Below are positions 11,201 through 23,591 of a stretch of DNA of 64,000 nt, piece by piece. The translations under genes were made by a program, and so were the position numbers. The notes under the pieces are model-generated. The model was not told the DNA's origin and made no database searches. It worked only from the letters and a program-made list of their open reading frames with translations. Origin of the DNA: Spodoptera frugiperda (Eukaryota > Arthropoda > Insecta > Lepidoptera > Noctuidae); assembly GCF_023101765.2 (NCBI RefSeq), contig NC_064223.1, positions 6,758,001 to 6,822,000 on the forward strand, written 5' to 3'. Position 1 is the first letter of the stretch. Each line of letters starts with the position of its first letter.

Positions 11201-14042
11201 TCATGGAAGAGATATATTATTCAGTCTAATGGCGCGACCACATTTCATAGCAATAAGGATGTTAACAGAGCACGAAAATTAAACATCGATTTAATCCGTC
11301 CGACAGATAAAAAATTATTAGACACGTATTTTGCATTATCTTTAAAAAAACCCAGTTAGATAAAACCAGGAACGCGTGAAGTGTATGTTGAATTACGTTG
11401 AGGAGGTAAGTACAGAAAAGTAAAATTGAAAACAGAGGGCTTATTACGAGTTTTTTTACCGCGATACAAGCCCTCAACTTTCGGAGCTGAATTTACTTCA
11501 AAATTGCAAAACAAGTAGCCATCCTCACACATAAAATTGTTCATCTCATATTTTTTAAACCAAGCATGTTATAGATTTCAATACACATCACACTCAGACG
11601 CGAAAGGAAACAAATCCGCGACGCATTGCACAGCAGCCGATTGCCCAGGCACTGCGCCAATCTGGCAATCTATAATTTATTCCACTTTTTATTTTACCCT
11701 AATGTGTGTAGTCTTCTTTCTTTGACACAAAATGAATGATTGTTGATATAACATTATTAACACATTTTCTTAAATTCTGGGTTTTAATTTTTTAATAACA
11801 ATTCTTGTAACACGACTTCCATGCATGTTTAGATTTGGTACAATCTATAAAAATACCAAAACTATAACAATATACATATCATCATATCTTAGTGGACAAA
11901 GCGAGAGCTCGCAATAAAAATCATCTACAAAATGTACAGTAGTGCCACCTATAATGAAAAACCCTACCAGTTGACAAATATTGTTTTAATGAATGAGATC
12001 ACTATAGCGTCCTACGGCAGGCCATGTCTGTAACTTTTAACCCAATTAATTATGTCATTGTCCAACCAGAGGTCAGTTTTTTGCTAATGGAAGGTATATT
12101 GAAATATATTTTTTACAATTATACTAAGCTGGAATGTCAGTGTAAAAATGTAGCAACCTTTCAACCACTCATTAGTATTAGTAGCCATACTTGGGTAATG
12201 AGTCAAAATCACACCATAGCCCCTCGAAATTGACTTTACAGTACAAACTTTTCGTTGAAATCTATAATGTATAGGTATAATAATTTTTGATAACCTGCCA
12301 ATTCACACTCCGTTAATATTATATTCATATGAAATAAAGCTATTGTAAATACGAAGTCAATAAGCAGGATCCCAATGAATTTAAATACACATACTGATTA
12401 ACTGTAGTCTAATTAATAAAATACTACCTAATCGACACCTAAAGCTAAATCGAAATTGTCATATACAATAAGCAATGAATTAGCAATGAGGCTTGATGTT
12501 TTTCAATCGGTTTTCTATCTCATATTTTAAACAAGACATGTAAAAAATAAAGCCTGGTTTACAACAGTGACATTGATTGATTGCTTCGGTCCAATACTTA
12601 ACTTATTTTACCATAAAGAACTAAAATGTATGATCAGTGTCACATTTTTTTAACAGTTCTAGTACTGTGAGAACTTCAATGAATAGTGAGTTTTGTTAAT
12701 GATACTTTGTTCTGTATCTATATTATAATAATGTTGATCATAAAAAGAAACAATCATTATTATTGTAAATGTGATCAATTAAAATCCATCTTATTTGAGT
12801 TTTATAATAGTGCAAACACTAGCACAATATGCATATAGTTTGTAGGATAAATTAAAAGACTATAACAATTTGAAGCCTTAGTATAAGATATATTACATGC
12901 AGTTGCACATGTAGTATGCATACTAACAATATCATGAAGAGAAATATGTATACACCAGAAAATAACTACTATTGGGCAATATCCAATACTGATTTTTTGC
13001 CACTAATGTACTCTTGGCTAATTGGAAGTCTCATACATCTTATAAGAATCTGTTAAATACTGTCAGCTTATATACTACAAAGCACTTTCAACTACAAAAT
13101 ATTAGTTCAAGAACTATTTTTACTCTTATTTATTACTTTAAGGCCAAATTGAAGTACTTTATAATATAGTAATATTTAATGATGGATTATCTAGATTCTG
13201 ATATACAAGAGCAGTGGGAAAAGACCAGTACCCAACACCAATCTTGAAAAGTGAATTAAATCAAGTATACAATGAATGGAGAATGGTGTAGGAATAGGCA
13301 CCATCATCACATTTCACATAAATCACAGTGGTCATCGCTGTGATATGACATAGTTATGTCCGGATAAAATTAATCAATAATGCCTATTACTTTCAATGGT
13401 TATAAAGTTTGTATGTTGAACAAAGTAATTCATTACTGTTACAAGCTCATACTTCACTTTTATGTAATTTTATTATGTACTATTCACCTTTTTAAGCAAT
13501 CAATTCACTATGTAAATCCTATATTGACAAATTATAAGATTCTGACTGTAATCACTACTAATCAGATTGATTATTTATAAATTCAACTCTGGCCATGAAA
13601 AAAAAATTAAAACATCAGCCTGCATTTAATTGTGGTTGTATCTATCAAAATGTTCACTAATGATTATAATAATACCTATATGGTTATACTTTTAAAGTGA
13701 TTTGGATGAACATAAACCTTAAGATGTATGTCACAATAAATTAGGTATAGAATAGGAATTTATCCAAGTGACAATATGACTGACTTTATGAATATATTTT
13801 TAATTCTTATTATATAACAATATGATCAAATTGATTTCATACTAGCAAGATTGCTGTGTAGAAAGAATAAGTATGTCCAACAACCTTTGCCCCAAATTGA
13901 TATGAAAATAATACAAAATTCTTCACTGGATTGCTACCTATATTCATAAACTGTAATGCAAATGAAAAATATTATATTGAAGATGCTTAAAGGTACTTAA
14001 ATAAGGGGTTGACATTTGATGTAGTACTGTTGTTTTGCTAGT
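8269..14042 (-). other. Long AT-rich, repeat-poor noncoding stretch; possibly a very long 3' UTR of the cysteine string protein gene
   Basis: No convincing coding exon was found on either strand. Unlike other large spacers here, it holds no recognisable copy of the SINE or MITE families seen elsewhere in the window. Several minus-strand AATAAA signals occur, for example at about 13468, 9140 and 8609. Minus-strand TGTAAATA words (Pumilio-type) occur near 8616 and 8885. A neuronal-type extended 3' UTR fits these features, but this is inference. The segment of roughly 8270-8600 would be the lipocalin promoter. Confidence 0.35.
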
Positions 14043-14654
14043 TTAATTTGAAATTCCATAATTGACCCCACCTGTGTTCAAACCGGTGTTTTCTGAAGCT
14101 CCAGCTGGAGGAGGTGCAGGCATGGCAATGGGAGGCGCCTGTTCACCCTTGGGGCGGCCTTCTCCACCCGGCTGCACAGTCACGGCTTGCACGCCATCTG
14201 AATCATCCCGCTCCAGTGTGTGGTAATCACCAGACTCCTCGGGCGGACGTGGTTTGCATTTGCCACAGCAGCAATTGCAACAACAGCAGAGGCAGCAGCA
14301 GAAGTAGCATCCGGTCAAAATGCCGCAAACAATAAACAGGGCCTTGCACCAAGTGCTTGTCACTACGAAATAGGCGTTGACGTTTTCTTCGCCGAATTGC
14401 TCAGCAATGTAAAGACCAAGAGATCCATAATTATCATATATATTCCGTTTCGTGGCATCACTTAGAATCGTATGTGCACGATTCACTTCTTTGAATTTCT
14501 CGGCAGCTTCAGGATTGTTGGGATTTTTATCAGGATGATATTTTAACGCTAATTTCCGATAGCTTTTCTTGACATCGTCTTGTGTAGCCGTTTTTGGGAC
14601 CTGCAGTATTTGATACAGGCTGTCCCCCGCAGTCGATAGTTTCCTTTTATCCAT
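14043..14654 (-). CDS. Csp: Cysteine string protein, DNAJC5-type J-domain co-chaperone, intronless
   Basis: Cysteine string protein sits on synaptic and secretory vesicles, recruits Hsc70 and keeps SNARE proteins folded for exocytosis. The 203-residue product has a J domain at about residues 13-80 with the essential HPD ([10 protein letters not shown]), a linker ([15 protein letters not shown]), and a cysteine string at about residues 114-135 ([18 protein letters not shown]) that is palmitoylated in the family. The tail is Pro/Gly-rich and ends in NYGISN. The reading frame is complete in one exon from the ATG at 14654. Length matches animal orthologues of about 200 residues. It is head to head with the Mpv17-like gene, about 1.0 kb between start codons. 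The single-exon structure is notable, but there is no degeneration and no flanking poly(A) tract, so a processed copy is not indicated. Confidence 0.96.
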   Translation of the reverse strand: MDKRKLSTAGDSLYQILQVPKTATQDDVKKSYRKLALKYHPDKNPNNPEAAEKFKEVNRAHTILSDATKRNIYDNYGSLGLYIAEQFGEENVNAYFVVTSTWCKALFIVCGILTGCYFCCCLCCCCNCCCGKCKPRPPEESGDYHTLERDDSDGVQAVTVQPGGEGRPKGEQAPPIAMPAPPPAGASENTGLNTGGVNYGISN

Positions 14655-15686
14655 CTTAATAATCCAATATATTTAACGGTTTAATACAACGTGAACAAGA
14701 AATATTATAATGCAAAACTAAGACAATCCGTAATAATTTACGAATTTACGATAATACGGACATCTCACTTGAACAACGGGGTTGTCAGCTGTATAAATGA
14801 ATGAAATACAGCAATACAATGATAAAAGTTGGTATTATACTCTCTTTTTTTCTTTCTATTAAAACTCTTATGAAGCAGCAGTAGAAAGAGAGCAACAACA
14901 ATGAAATACGGCGCGTCCAAATTATTAAAAAAAATCAAACAATACTTTTTAAGTATTTGTAAGATATCTTGTTTAGTTGTACGTACTAGGCAAATTTTTA
15001 GTCGAGTACCTAGCGACTATTATTTAATGCTAGTTCTCATTCTCTTTCCCTTCAATTTTGGGGCAGAACAAAAGTGAAATAAAGTTACTGAATACTTTTG
15101 ACTAAAATACTTGCATAGTGCGAATTGGGCATTAATAGTAAGAAATTTTGTTCAGTACTCCACTCAGCCTCAGCCCACATAGTAGATAGATAGTCTCCCC
15201 AAAATCTGTAATAATCTTTATTTATATGTTTATTTTATATTATGTACTCGTATCCATATAATATACCCACTATTAAACTTAGTCGATTTTTTTGAAATAA
15301 TAATATGAGTACCGCAGGCTGAGGATCCTAGATTTCTCTGTTTACGATAAGTACCTACCTACAACCGTCAAAATAGTCAATGTCATTAAAGTTTAATCCC
15401 TCATTTCATTGCATTTCATTCATCTGCCGATCTGCCTTGATTTGCGTATCATCTGACATTTCCGATTTCATTTCATCAATGCATAATAATTTAAGTTTAT
15501 GCATTTCTTGGAATGTAAATGCTGCTAGCTGACCGCTGAACCAACATTTAGACGGTTATATTATAATACTGTGGTCATATTATACGGTACATCATGGATC
15601 GGGAATAGGGGTTAAATTTGAAGGTTAACTCATGCTGAACAATAGCAAAATACTTAGTAGTTCACAAGTCAACAGACCACATTGTG
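14655..15686. promoter_or_regulatory. Divergent spacer between cysteine string protein and Mpv17-like genes
   Basis: About 1.0 kb between two start codons pointing away from each other. It must contain both promoters or their 5' UTRs. No coding exon was seen, and no clear TATA box or initiator could be assigned with confidence. Confidence 0.5.
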
Positions 15687-16506
15687 ATGTCTCAAGCAAA
15701 AATGAAGTTTCGCGGTTTATTTAAGTTGTACCTAGATACTTTGCAACGAAGACCGTACTTGGTACAAGCAGTGCAAACTGGAGTCCTAATGGGTTCCGGT
15801 GATCTAATAAGTCAGACCTTTATTGAACGTAAGCACATTTCAGAAATCGATGCTACAAGGACATTGAAATTTTCTTCAATAGGGTTTTTTGTTGGTGTAA
15901 GTAACTACCTATCTATCTACTTTAATGTAAAACCACATAGATTCTATTAAATAGTGTGCCTGAGACAGAAATCAAACTAAAGACCTCATGCTTGGTGACC
16001 ACTTATAAAGTCACTGATCAGGCAGTACATATCTATCAAAATTATAAGTAGATAAGTGTATCTTATCATGCATGTAGAGATACCAATTTACTTTATATGT
16101 AATATTATCAGAATAAATAATACACTTTTCATTTTAGGGACCAGCATTGCGTCTTTGGTATGGAGCCCTATACAAGTATATAGGTTCCAGTGGCAAAACA
16201 GTTGCTATGAAGAAAGTGTTTGTTGACCAAATTATGTTTGCACCTATTTTCTTATGTGGAATTCTGAGTGCAGTAGCAGCCTTTCAGGGCAAGGATTGGA
16301 CTAACATTAAAAGAGATTTAGAAAACAATTACTTAGATGTATTAAAGACAAATTACTGTCTCTGGCCATGGGTTCAGATAGTAAATTTTTATTATATTCC
16401 ACTCCAATACCAAGTTTTAGTAGTTCAAGTAGTTGCATTATTCTGGAACACATATTTGTCATGGAAAACCAACAGAAGCTCAGAAAATATGGCAATACAA
16501 AAATAA
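15687..16506 (+). CDS. Mpv17/PMP22-family membrane protein
   Basis: Family members are about 180-200 residue, four-helix proteins of the mitochondrial inner membrane or peroxisome; Mpv17 itself is needed to maintain mitochondrial DNA and nucleotide pools. Exon 1 is 15687-15896 and exon 2 is 16138-16506; the GTAAGT donor and TTTTAG acceptor join in phase 0 and give 192 residues. The ATG at 15687 is used; the GTG one codon earlier is not a start. Seen: the N-terminal YLDTLQRRPYLVQAVQTGVL, then GDLISQ, then GGPALRLWYGALY across the splice, DQIMFAPIF, and the C-terminal signature with Trp-Pro (NYCLWPWVQIVNFYYIPLQY). All are family hallmarks. Which paralogue (Mpv17, Mpv17-like or PXMP2) cannot be decided by eye. 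Confidence 0.93.
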
Positions 16507-16575
16507 GTACCTCTGCATAGCTTAGGATCGCATCAGTAGCTATGGGTTGAACTGTAAAATATAAAAAATTAGAAA

Positions 16576-16581
16576 AATAAA
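16576..16581 (+). terminator. Poly(A) signal of the Mpv17-like gene
   Basis: Canonical AATAAA 70 bases after the stop codon, followed by a T-rich stretch. Confidence 0.6.
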
Positions 16582-18979
16582 TGAATTGTTTAATAGTGAC
16601 TCCTTCATTATCATCACAATTATGGATGTTATATTTTGAACTGCTATAAATTTTTTGTTACTACTAAGTTAATTGGAGTTCTACATTCTATACCTTGTTA
16701 TGTTTATTCTGTCTCTAGTTTAAAAAGTTATTTTTAATAGTAACAAATACAGAAAGTGTTATTGTTAAACATTTTACTTGAGGCCTAAACAATACAACAT
16801 GCCTTTCTGCTTACATATGCCAAACTCAATGTTTGACAATTTATAATACACTAGCTTCTTTCACGCTTTTCTATGATAGGCATAGTCTGATATTATTAAG
16901 GAACTTCACAATGATCTTAATATTATATGACAAGTTATAATTATTTTTAGGTGTAACATTAAATGTTTTGCTAGTCCCCTGTATCTAAGCTAGTCTTCCT
17001 CGATGGATTCCTAACAAAAAAAATCAATTTTCGAAGATTAACACATTCAAAGAAATAATCTTTAGCCTAAATTTTAAGTATAGATTGATATATTATGATT
17101 ATAGTATAGTATAGAAGTAAATTCACATAAGCCAAATGCCAGGTCATAAGCTTTTGACTCTGATAAATGGGTGGTCTTTTCGACTCTGTTTATTCTCCAT
17201 AAAAATTGTCTGCAGTAGCGGCTGGTATTATTTTCTCAATAGACTAGTTCATGTCCCCTATTCCTTTATCATAAAAAAATGTCGGAAGTTGTTCAGAAAT
17301 TATGCGCGTTCAATTCAGACATTACAGTGATTTATTTTTATTCAATTAAGTACTATAATGTTTTACTGCTAAAATAAGCGTTCAAGGATCTATTGCCACT
17401 TATTGACCTTTAAGTAAATTTTTCTGCTGCATAATTAATTTGAAATGCTGATACTTTGTATGCTTGCTTGCAGGCTTTTAGGCTGTAAGATCTTCCATTG
17501 TAAAATGTTTATTTCTTGCAAATAAATGAATTTGAATTTATGCAACGTCATGCCTTTTATCCTCGAAGGGGTAAGCAGAGGTGCAACTTACGGCATGTAA
17601 TGCCATTGTGCAGTGTACACCCACTCACCCACTTTTCACCTTTTGTGTTAAAAGTCCCTTATAATAGGGTGTGAGCCTATTGCCACAAATCGGTCACAAA
17701 ATATTTGAATAACCGAAAATTACCTACTTATACTTTACCCGACACGGGAATCCAACCCGAGATCCTTGCTCTACAGTCGCAATTGCGACCGTTTAGTGGC
17801 CATTGAGGCAGTTTTATTTAAATCAGATTAAAAGAATTTTATTGTTTTCGCTGTAGAGTATGCAATATGCAGATTACTAATTTTCATGATCAATGACTAG
17901 TAATTAGTATTATTTTTGCAAGGTAGATAGATATGACATACTGTCATTCATGACCGATATAATTTGTTGTCAATGTCATTTCTGGTTCTGTCATTTTGCT
18001 GTCATCACTCACTTCACTATCTTTTTGATAACATTGTCGTGCAGGCTTCGATTGTAAAGTAAGTTTAAAATATATTTTTTGCAATATAATACAATATATT
18101 CTCTGTAGCTGAATTAATCGCAACTTCATGCTACATAGTCCAGCCAGACTTTCAATCAATATATATTAGTAGCAGTCTGTAAATTATACCATTCAACAGA
18201 CGTAGTTCTGCGGTATTCGGTAGTGATATCGTCGGTTCACAGTTCACGTGCATGCAAAATATTCGCACTTTATTGTCGCACAATCGAGTGTCCATTCGCC
18301 TGCCTAATTCACTAATTTTAGTGTTTCGTGTCTCTCGTGACCAAGTAAGCTCAGGCAAACTGAATAAATAAATATATAGTAGAGGATATACTTAAAGGAA
18401 GTCATGCCGGCCGGCTTAGAATGTAAAAAAGAGCGACCTTCTGGACTGTTTCCGTAGTAGTAGCACTGGCAAATCAATGATTTACGACCTTGGTGTAGTT
18501 GATAGTTCATGGATAAGTAAAATATGGTGTCATATTTATTGGTTATTTATTTTTAAATAGGGGAATATAGCCACGTACATATTTAGTGCCTTTTTTTTTA
18601 ATTTAAAATGTAAATTTATTTATTCACTAAGATTATGGGCATGGTCATGCCTTAACCCATTGTGTGCTAGAACACAAGATCCACGCAAGACACAATGTAT
18701 TTTCAGTTAAGGGATATAAAAATGTGTTAAGCATGATAATAATATGCTAAATAATGATAATACATGTGACTACACTTTTAATAGTAGTAAGATATTTAAA
18801 CTAGAGCCAAGCATGCAAAAATAACAATTTTGAATGAAATAATCTTATTGGCATTTGTCAATTTACTATCATAACATGTATGAGTAAAAATTCTAATAGG
18901 TTTCATTTTTTTCTTCAGGAGTATTAATTTAGTAATCCCAAGGTTGTAATTAATTTTCTTTTTTTTATAGAAGGCCACC
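16582..18979. other. Intergenic spacer with a SINE and the promoter or 5' UTR of S-formylglutathione hydrolase
   Basis: No coding exon was found. It carries the tRNA-headed SINE at 17540-17815. Close to 18230-18344 is a less AT-rich stretch ending in a good splice donor (CCAA then GTAAGC at 18345), a candidate noncoding first exon that would join the acceptor at 18970 just before the start codon. This exon is inferred only. Confidence 0.4.
17540..17815 (-). mobile_element. tRNA-headed SINE, minus orientation, diverged
   Basis: Same family as 30062-30345. On the minus strand it has a degraded tRNA-like head, a middle matching GGCAATAGGCTCACACCC, and an end containing GCCGTAAGTTGCACCTCTGC and AGGCATGACG. 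The head is more mutated than in the other copy (the B box is GGTTGGATTCCCG). No coding capacity. Confidence 0.7.
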
Positions 18980-20669
18980 ATGGATCAACTTTCCTTAGTT
19001 TCATCTAACAAGATATTTGGGGGGTACCAAAAAGTGTACTCCCATCAGTCATCTGAATTAAAATGTAAGATGAACTTCTCTGTGTACTTGCCACCACAGG
19101 CTGAAGGTGGTGATGTCAAGTTACCAGTTGTTTTCTACCTCTCGGGACTTACTTGCAGTGAGCAAAACTTCATCACTAAATCAGGCTTCCAAAGGTAAAT
19201 AATATTTAAGTACTGTACTTTTAATTCCACAATAGTTGTGAGGTTTCTATTCCATATTTTGGTCAAGATTCCCTCCAAGGAAGAAAAGTTAATATTTGCT
19301 AAAGAAAAGAATAATCATATTGAAGATATCTTCATATCATTTATTGATTGAGATGATTTATTGCCTAATACTGCATTTCTCTTTTCAAAGTGATATACAT
19401 ATATAGAAAAAAAAAATGTTGCTAAAAAATTTCATAAGAATAACAAAAAATGTTTATGTAGCTTCTTGAACTTATTCAGATTATTGTAATTATGTTATAA
19501 ACAATAGCTCTTAATTATTGTTCTTATCAAATCAAAAATATCAAACTTATCATGTATTTTATTTATAAACTTGAAAAAATCTATACTATCTGTAACTAAG
19601 TTTGAAATTAAAATGTAATAATTGTTTATGTACAGGTATGCTGCAGACCACGGCATAATAGTTGTTGGCCCTGACACTTCTCCCAGAGGAGTCAAAATTC
19701 CAGGTGATGATGACTCCTGGGACTTTGGTGTTGGTGCTGGATTTTATGTAGATGCCTCTAAAGAGCCATGGTCAACAAACTACAGAATGGCTAGTTATGT
19801 AAACAAGGAATTGTATGAATTAGTTCAGCAAGCTTTTAACAATGTGGTCGATCCTGACAGAATTGGCATCATGGGACACAGGTACAATGTCAATTTATAC
19901 ACTTACATTATTTAATAAACAGAGATAATATGTTGTATGGCAATGCTGGTATGTTAGTCTTTTTTAAATTGTCATATATGTGTTGAATAGCATAATAACT
20001 TTAGTAATTTATGTCATGTTGAATTTAAGATAAATGGTTATCACTCCCCATGATACATTCTTCACCAGGTTTATTATATTATGTATAAGTCCCATTCCTA
20101 TGTAACAGACAGTAAGCCTCAAAAGTGTGATAAATCGACAGACAGCCAGAACTGATATTCTTATCTAATTTCCAGTATGGGAGGTCATGGAGCTTTAATA
20201 TCAACTCTCAGAAATCCTGGGTTATACAAGTCAGTAAGTGCATTTGCTCCCATCTGCAACCCCATTCAAGGCGCATGGGGAATAAAGGCCCTTGGAGGAT
20301 ACTTGGGAGATGATAAGAGCAAGTGGGTTGAGTGGGATGCTACAGAACTAGTCAAGAAATACGATGGACCTCCACTCACTTTACTCATTGACCAGGTATT
20401 TTATTTAATTCAATATACATACATACTTGCTCAGTCTTATACCAAAATCGTTTCTAACTTATACCTGTTTTTCTTTTGTGTTCCAGGGTTCAGTTGACCA
20501 ATTTTATTTAGACAAGCAATTATTGCCAGAAAACTTGGTAGAGGCGTGTCGTTCAGCGGGTGTCCCAGTCATACTGAAGCTGCGTGAAGGTTACGACCAC
20601 TCATACTACCACATAGCCTCTTACATCGGCGAACACTTCGACTTCCACGCCAAGATACTGAAGGCCTAA
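18980..20669 (+). CDS. S-formylglutathione hydrolase (esterase D)
   Basis: This cytosolic alpha/beta-hydrolase splits S-formylglutathione to formate and glutathione, the last step of glutathione-dependent formaldehyde detoxification. Coding exons are 18980-19194, 19636-19881, 20176-20395 and 20487-20669, 287 residues in all, the usual family length. The ATG lies in a strong context (GCCACCATGG) nine bases after a splice acceptor at 18970. Seen: [12 protein letters not shown] (oxyanion region), [23 protein letters not shown], and the nucleophile motif GHSMGGHGA. The serine codon of that motif is split AG|T by the intron 19882-20175. The catalytic Asp lies in GSVDQFYLD and the His in GYDHSYY. 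All triad residues are intact, so the enzyme should be active. Confidence 0.97.
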
Positions 20670-20728
20670 TCAAAGAAACTTATTGACCAAGTCAATAATG
20701 TAAAATGCATTTTTAATTAATATCCGTT

Positions 20729-20734
20729 TTTATT
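20729..20734 (-). terminator. Candidate poly(A) signal of the PARL-type rhomboid gene
   Basis: Plus-strand TTTATT gives AATAAA on the minus strand 185 bases beyond the PARL stop. No closer canonical minus-strand signal was seen between 20746 and 20918. Confidence 0.5.
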
Positions 20735-20739
20735 TTTGA

Positions 20740-20745
20740 AATAAA
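20740..20745 (+). terminator. Poly(A) signal of S-formylglutathione hydrolase
   Basis: AATAAA 71 bases beyond the stop codon. It sits six bases past a minus-strand signal at 20729-20734 that suits the convergent PARL gene. Confidence 0.65.
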
Positions 20746-20918
20746 GTTGTTATTTACAAATATTTCCTTTTCTGTAAACATACAAAGAAAAGCCAAATTT
20801 TTATCACAACAATAGAAGAAATGCTATTTACCAAACATTAAAAATAATTTGTCAGTTTAGATTCATAATATTTTCTTAACAAAAATTGTTTTACTATTAT
20901 TTTCACTAAGTCAAGTTG

Positions 20919-23591
20919 CTATCTGCCCGAATCGTTTTTCCTAAAAGTATGGTAATACTGCAGGAATTTATCTCTGTTCCCCCATATCATTGAGCTACCC
21001 CAGTGACACCATGCCCTGTAAAAGAAATCAACATTTTATTCCAGTACTTTCTGCAGTTTGCTGTGCTGTAGAGATTTCACCTACACTAATATTTGCACTA
21101 AAAACCTACCTTCGTGAACAACTTGTATTTACGTATGTACATAAACACAACACGAAGAAAAAAAACAAAGTTTTCAGTTGACTCTCCTTTTTTTTGATAA
21201 TCTGGCACACATGCTGTTTTAAACAACAATTATTTAATATTATTATTGTTCAATATGATAAATATTGTACTGAAAACGTTTTAATAATTTATGTACTCAC
21301 ATGCCAAATAATGCACCACCAAGATGCGCAGCATGGTCGAAGAATTTCCATCCAAATACCACTCCGGCCAAGTCAACACTCATGATAACCTTGATAGCCT
21401 GTAATATTAATGTTAAAGTTTTTTTTTATAACCACCAAAATATATTTAAGAACACCTACTACACATTTACTTAGTACACTCCATACTATTAACTATAGAA
21501 GAAAAAGTTGTCATGTTTACCGTGCCAGCAGCAAATGTGTACATGGGCAAGAAGATAATGCTGAGCCTGGTATCAGGATACTGCACACATACATATGCCA
21601 ACACTGACATTATTGCTCCTGACTGAAACAAAGGCAAATCATAAAGATTTAATAAATTAGCGACTAAATTAATCTCAATTAGGTACTAAATTATTTTAAA
21701 ATCATCTTATATCCAATAATAGCATGAGTGTAGGTAATAGTAAAAACATTATTATAGAAAGACCTTTTTGTCCTTTTTGGTAAAAAGTGTTAATCATCAT
21801 TTATAATAATTATACTTACTGCACCAAGACTAAGGCCAGGCTGATTTAGTAAAACTTTGTAGACAAAACTTGCGAAGCTGCTTATTACACCAGCGCTTAA
21901 ATACATGGCTACAAATTGTTCTTTGCCTAATGAAGCTACTGCAGCTGTAAGTACATAAACAGAACAAATTGGTGAGTTGATGAGATATTCACTTATATGC
22001 AAAACAAAGACATTGCTTTCCAGTTGTTTTTTTCCTTACTTTATAAAGGAGAATGCCAAAAACAGAAGTGTTGATTAAAATCATTCTTGAACATACATTA
22101 CTATGTATGTCACCATTATAAATTTTGGCCAAAGCCATAACTTAACATGTTTCTTTATTACTTGGTGATGGTTTCATTGAAAACAATTATTGAATTTAGG
22201 ATATGCTATGTATATGTTTCCTTATTATGTGTGGCAACACACATAATAAATGACTTTAATTGATTTTGGATTTGTCTCCATACATTTTTGGGCATAGTTC
22301 TTTTATTCACTTACTTTTCTACCACATAGTATAGTTACACCAATCAATCAGTTGTAAGTTAAGTTTTAAATCCAAATAATTTAAGATTAACCACTGACAT
22401 AATGTATTTTCTATTGTGTTGCATAATAATATACTAAAAGTAAAGAGTTTAATATTCTTATTGTTTTATAAAGATTCAATTCCATTTTCATCCTTAGATT
22501 ATGAAAATTACTTACCAGGCATGAAGCTGTAGAGAACATACATATTTGCAGCTAAATGCATTGCAGAATAATGGCTGAATGTAGACAACAACATTGGTAG
22601 ACATCGTGAACCTGTTTCCAATTATCAGCATTACATATTTTCTCAAGTAACTTATAATTCATTCAATTCATGATTATCATTTATTAAAAAACTTACTTCC
22701 AGATGGATTAGAACAGAAGTATTTTATCATGTAAGGTTGCAGGGACCTCACACGCCAAGCACCAAACACCAATAAATTTGCAGCAAGTATTGGGTAAAAT
22801 ACTTTCTCACTATCTCTTAATGACCTCCACCATTTGGTAAGTGGACCAGGCTCAGCTTTTTGCTAAAATAAAAATAATCAAATTGGAAATTATTCTAGGT
22901 AAGTAATTTACTTAACTGTATCAGGAAAATACTCACAAGATGTGTTTTAAATTTTCTTTGTTGAGCACTCAACCAGGTGCCAGGTTTTTTGAGAAAAGAT
23001 GAGGCATGTGCGCGAAGATTTTCATATTCCCATATAAAGCAGCCAGTGAGACTCACTGCAGACACCTTAGGATAATAATAAAATTATCTGTTTATAATGT
23101 TCCCTAAGATAATTTATGATGTTGGATATTAATAAACAAAATGCCATTATAGTTACAGACCTTTTAGTGATCAAACCTAGCTTTTGTCATGTAAATAATT
23201 ATTTAATAAGAATTATATTAACTACATACTTAAAATGAGAAAATATTAATATCACAAGTAAACAAGAAAACGTAATCTCACCCCAACTGTGAAAAAGAAA
23301 GGTTTCCAAAGGACTCTAGCATGAAGAGGTCCTGATTCTATCTGTATCTGTGACAACGGATCGGGCTCGAGAGCCGTGCGCCGGGGGCCTCGTCGACTGT
23401 TGTGTAATGAATTGCGAACCACCACCCGAACGTTGCTGAAGCTTCCACGACCTTGCTGAAGAAGCAACGGTCTACTAAAAATAAGAAAAAAATAATAAAC
23501 TTTCAATTTTTCAATAACATAACCTTTATTGTAGTTTGCCGTACCAACTATTCGTCGTCTCGGCTGCACACCATACGTTTCTGAAGAACAT
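20919..23591 (-). CDS. PARL-type mitochondrial rhomboid protease (rhomboid-7 orthologue)
   Basis: PARL/rhomboid-7 is an intramembrane serine protease of the mitochondrial inner membrane that processes factors of mitophagy, apoptosis and fusion. Nine exons: 23545-23591, 23282-23474, 22937-23065, 22697-22862, 22516-22611, 21820-21944, 21521-21622, 21301-21398, 20919-21015. All phases agree, giving 350 residues. The N-terminus ([15 protein letters not shown]) and the Arg-rich exon 2 suit a mitochondrial presequence. Seen: the family sequence [27 protein letters not shown], the rhomboid motif [16 protein letters not shown], the catalytic Ser in SLGASGAIMS (the exon junction falls directly before the Ser), and the catalytic His in [14 protein letters not shown]. 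The first exon is the least certain part: it is 47 bases and its donor is weak (GTACGG). The rest is secure. Confidence 0.93.

Noticed and set aside
13380..13580. 66-codon plus-strand frame in the long noncoding stretch
   Set aside because: AT-driven composition (Ile, Tyr, Leu), no domain, and no flanking exon candidates.
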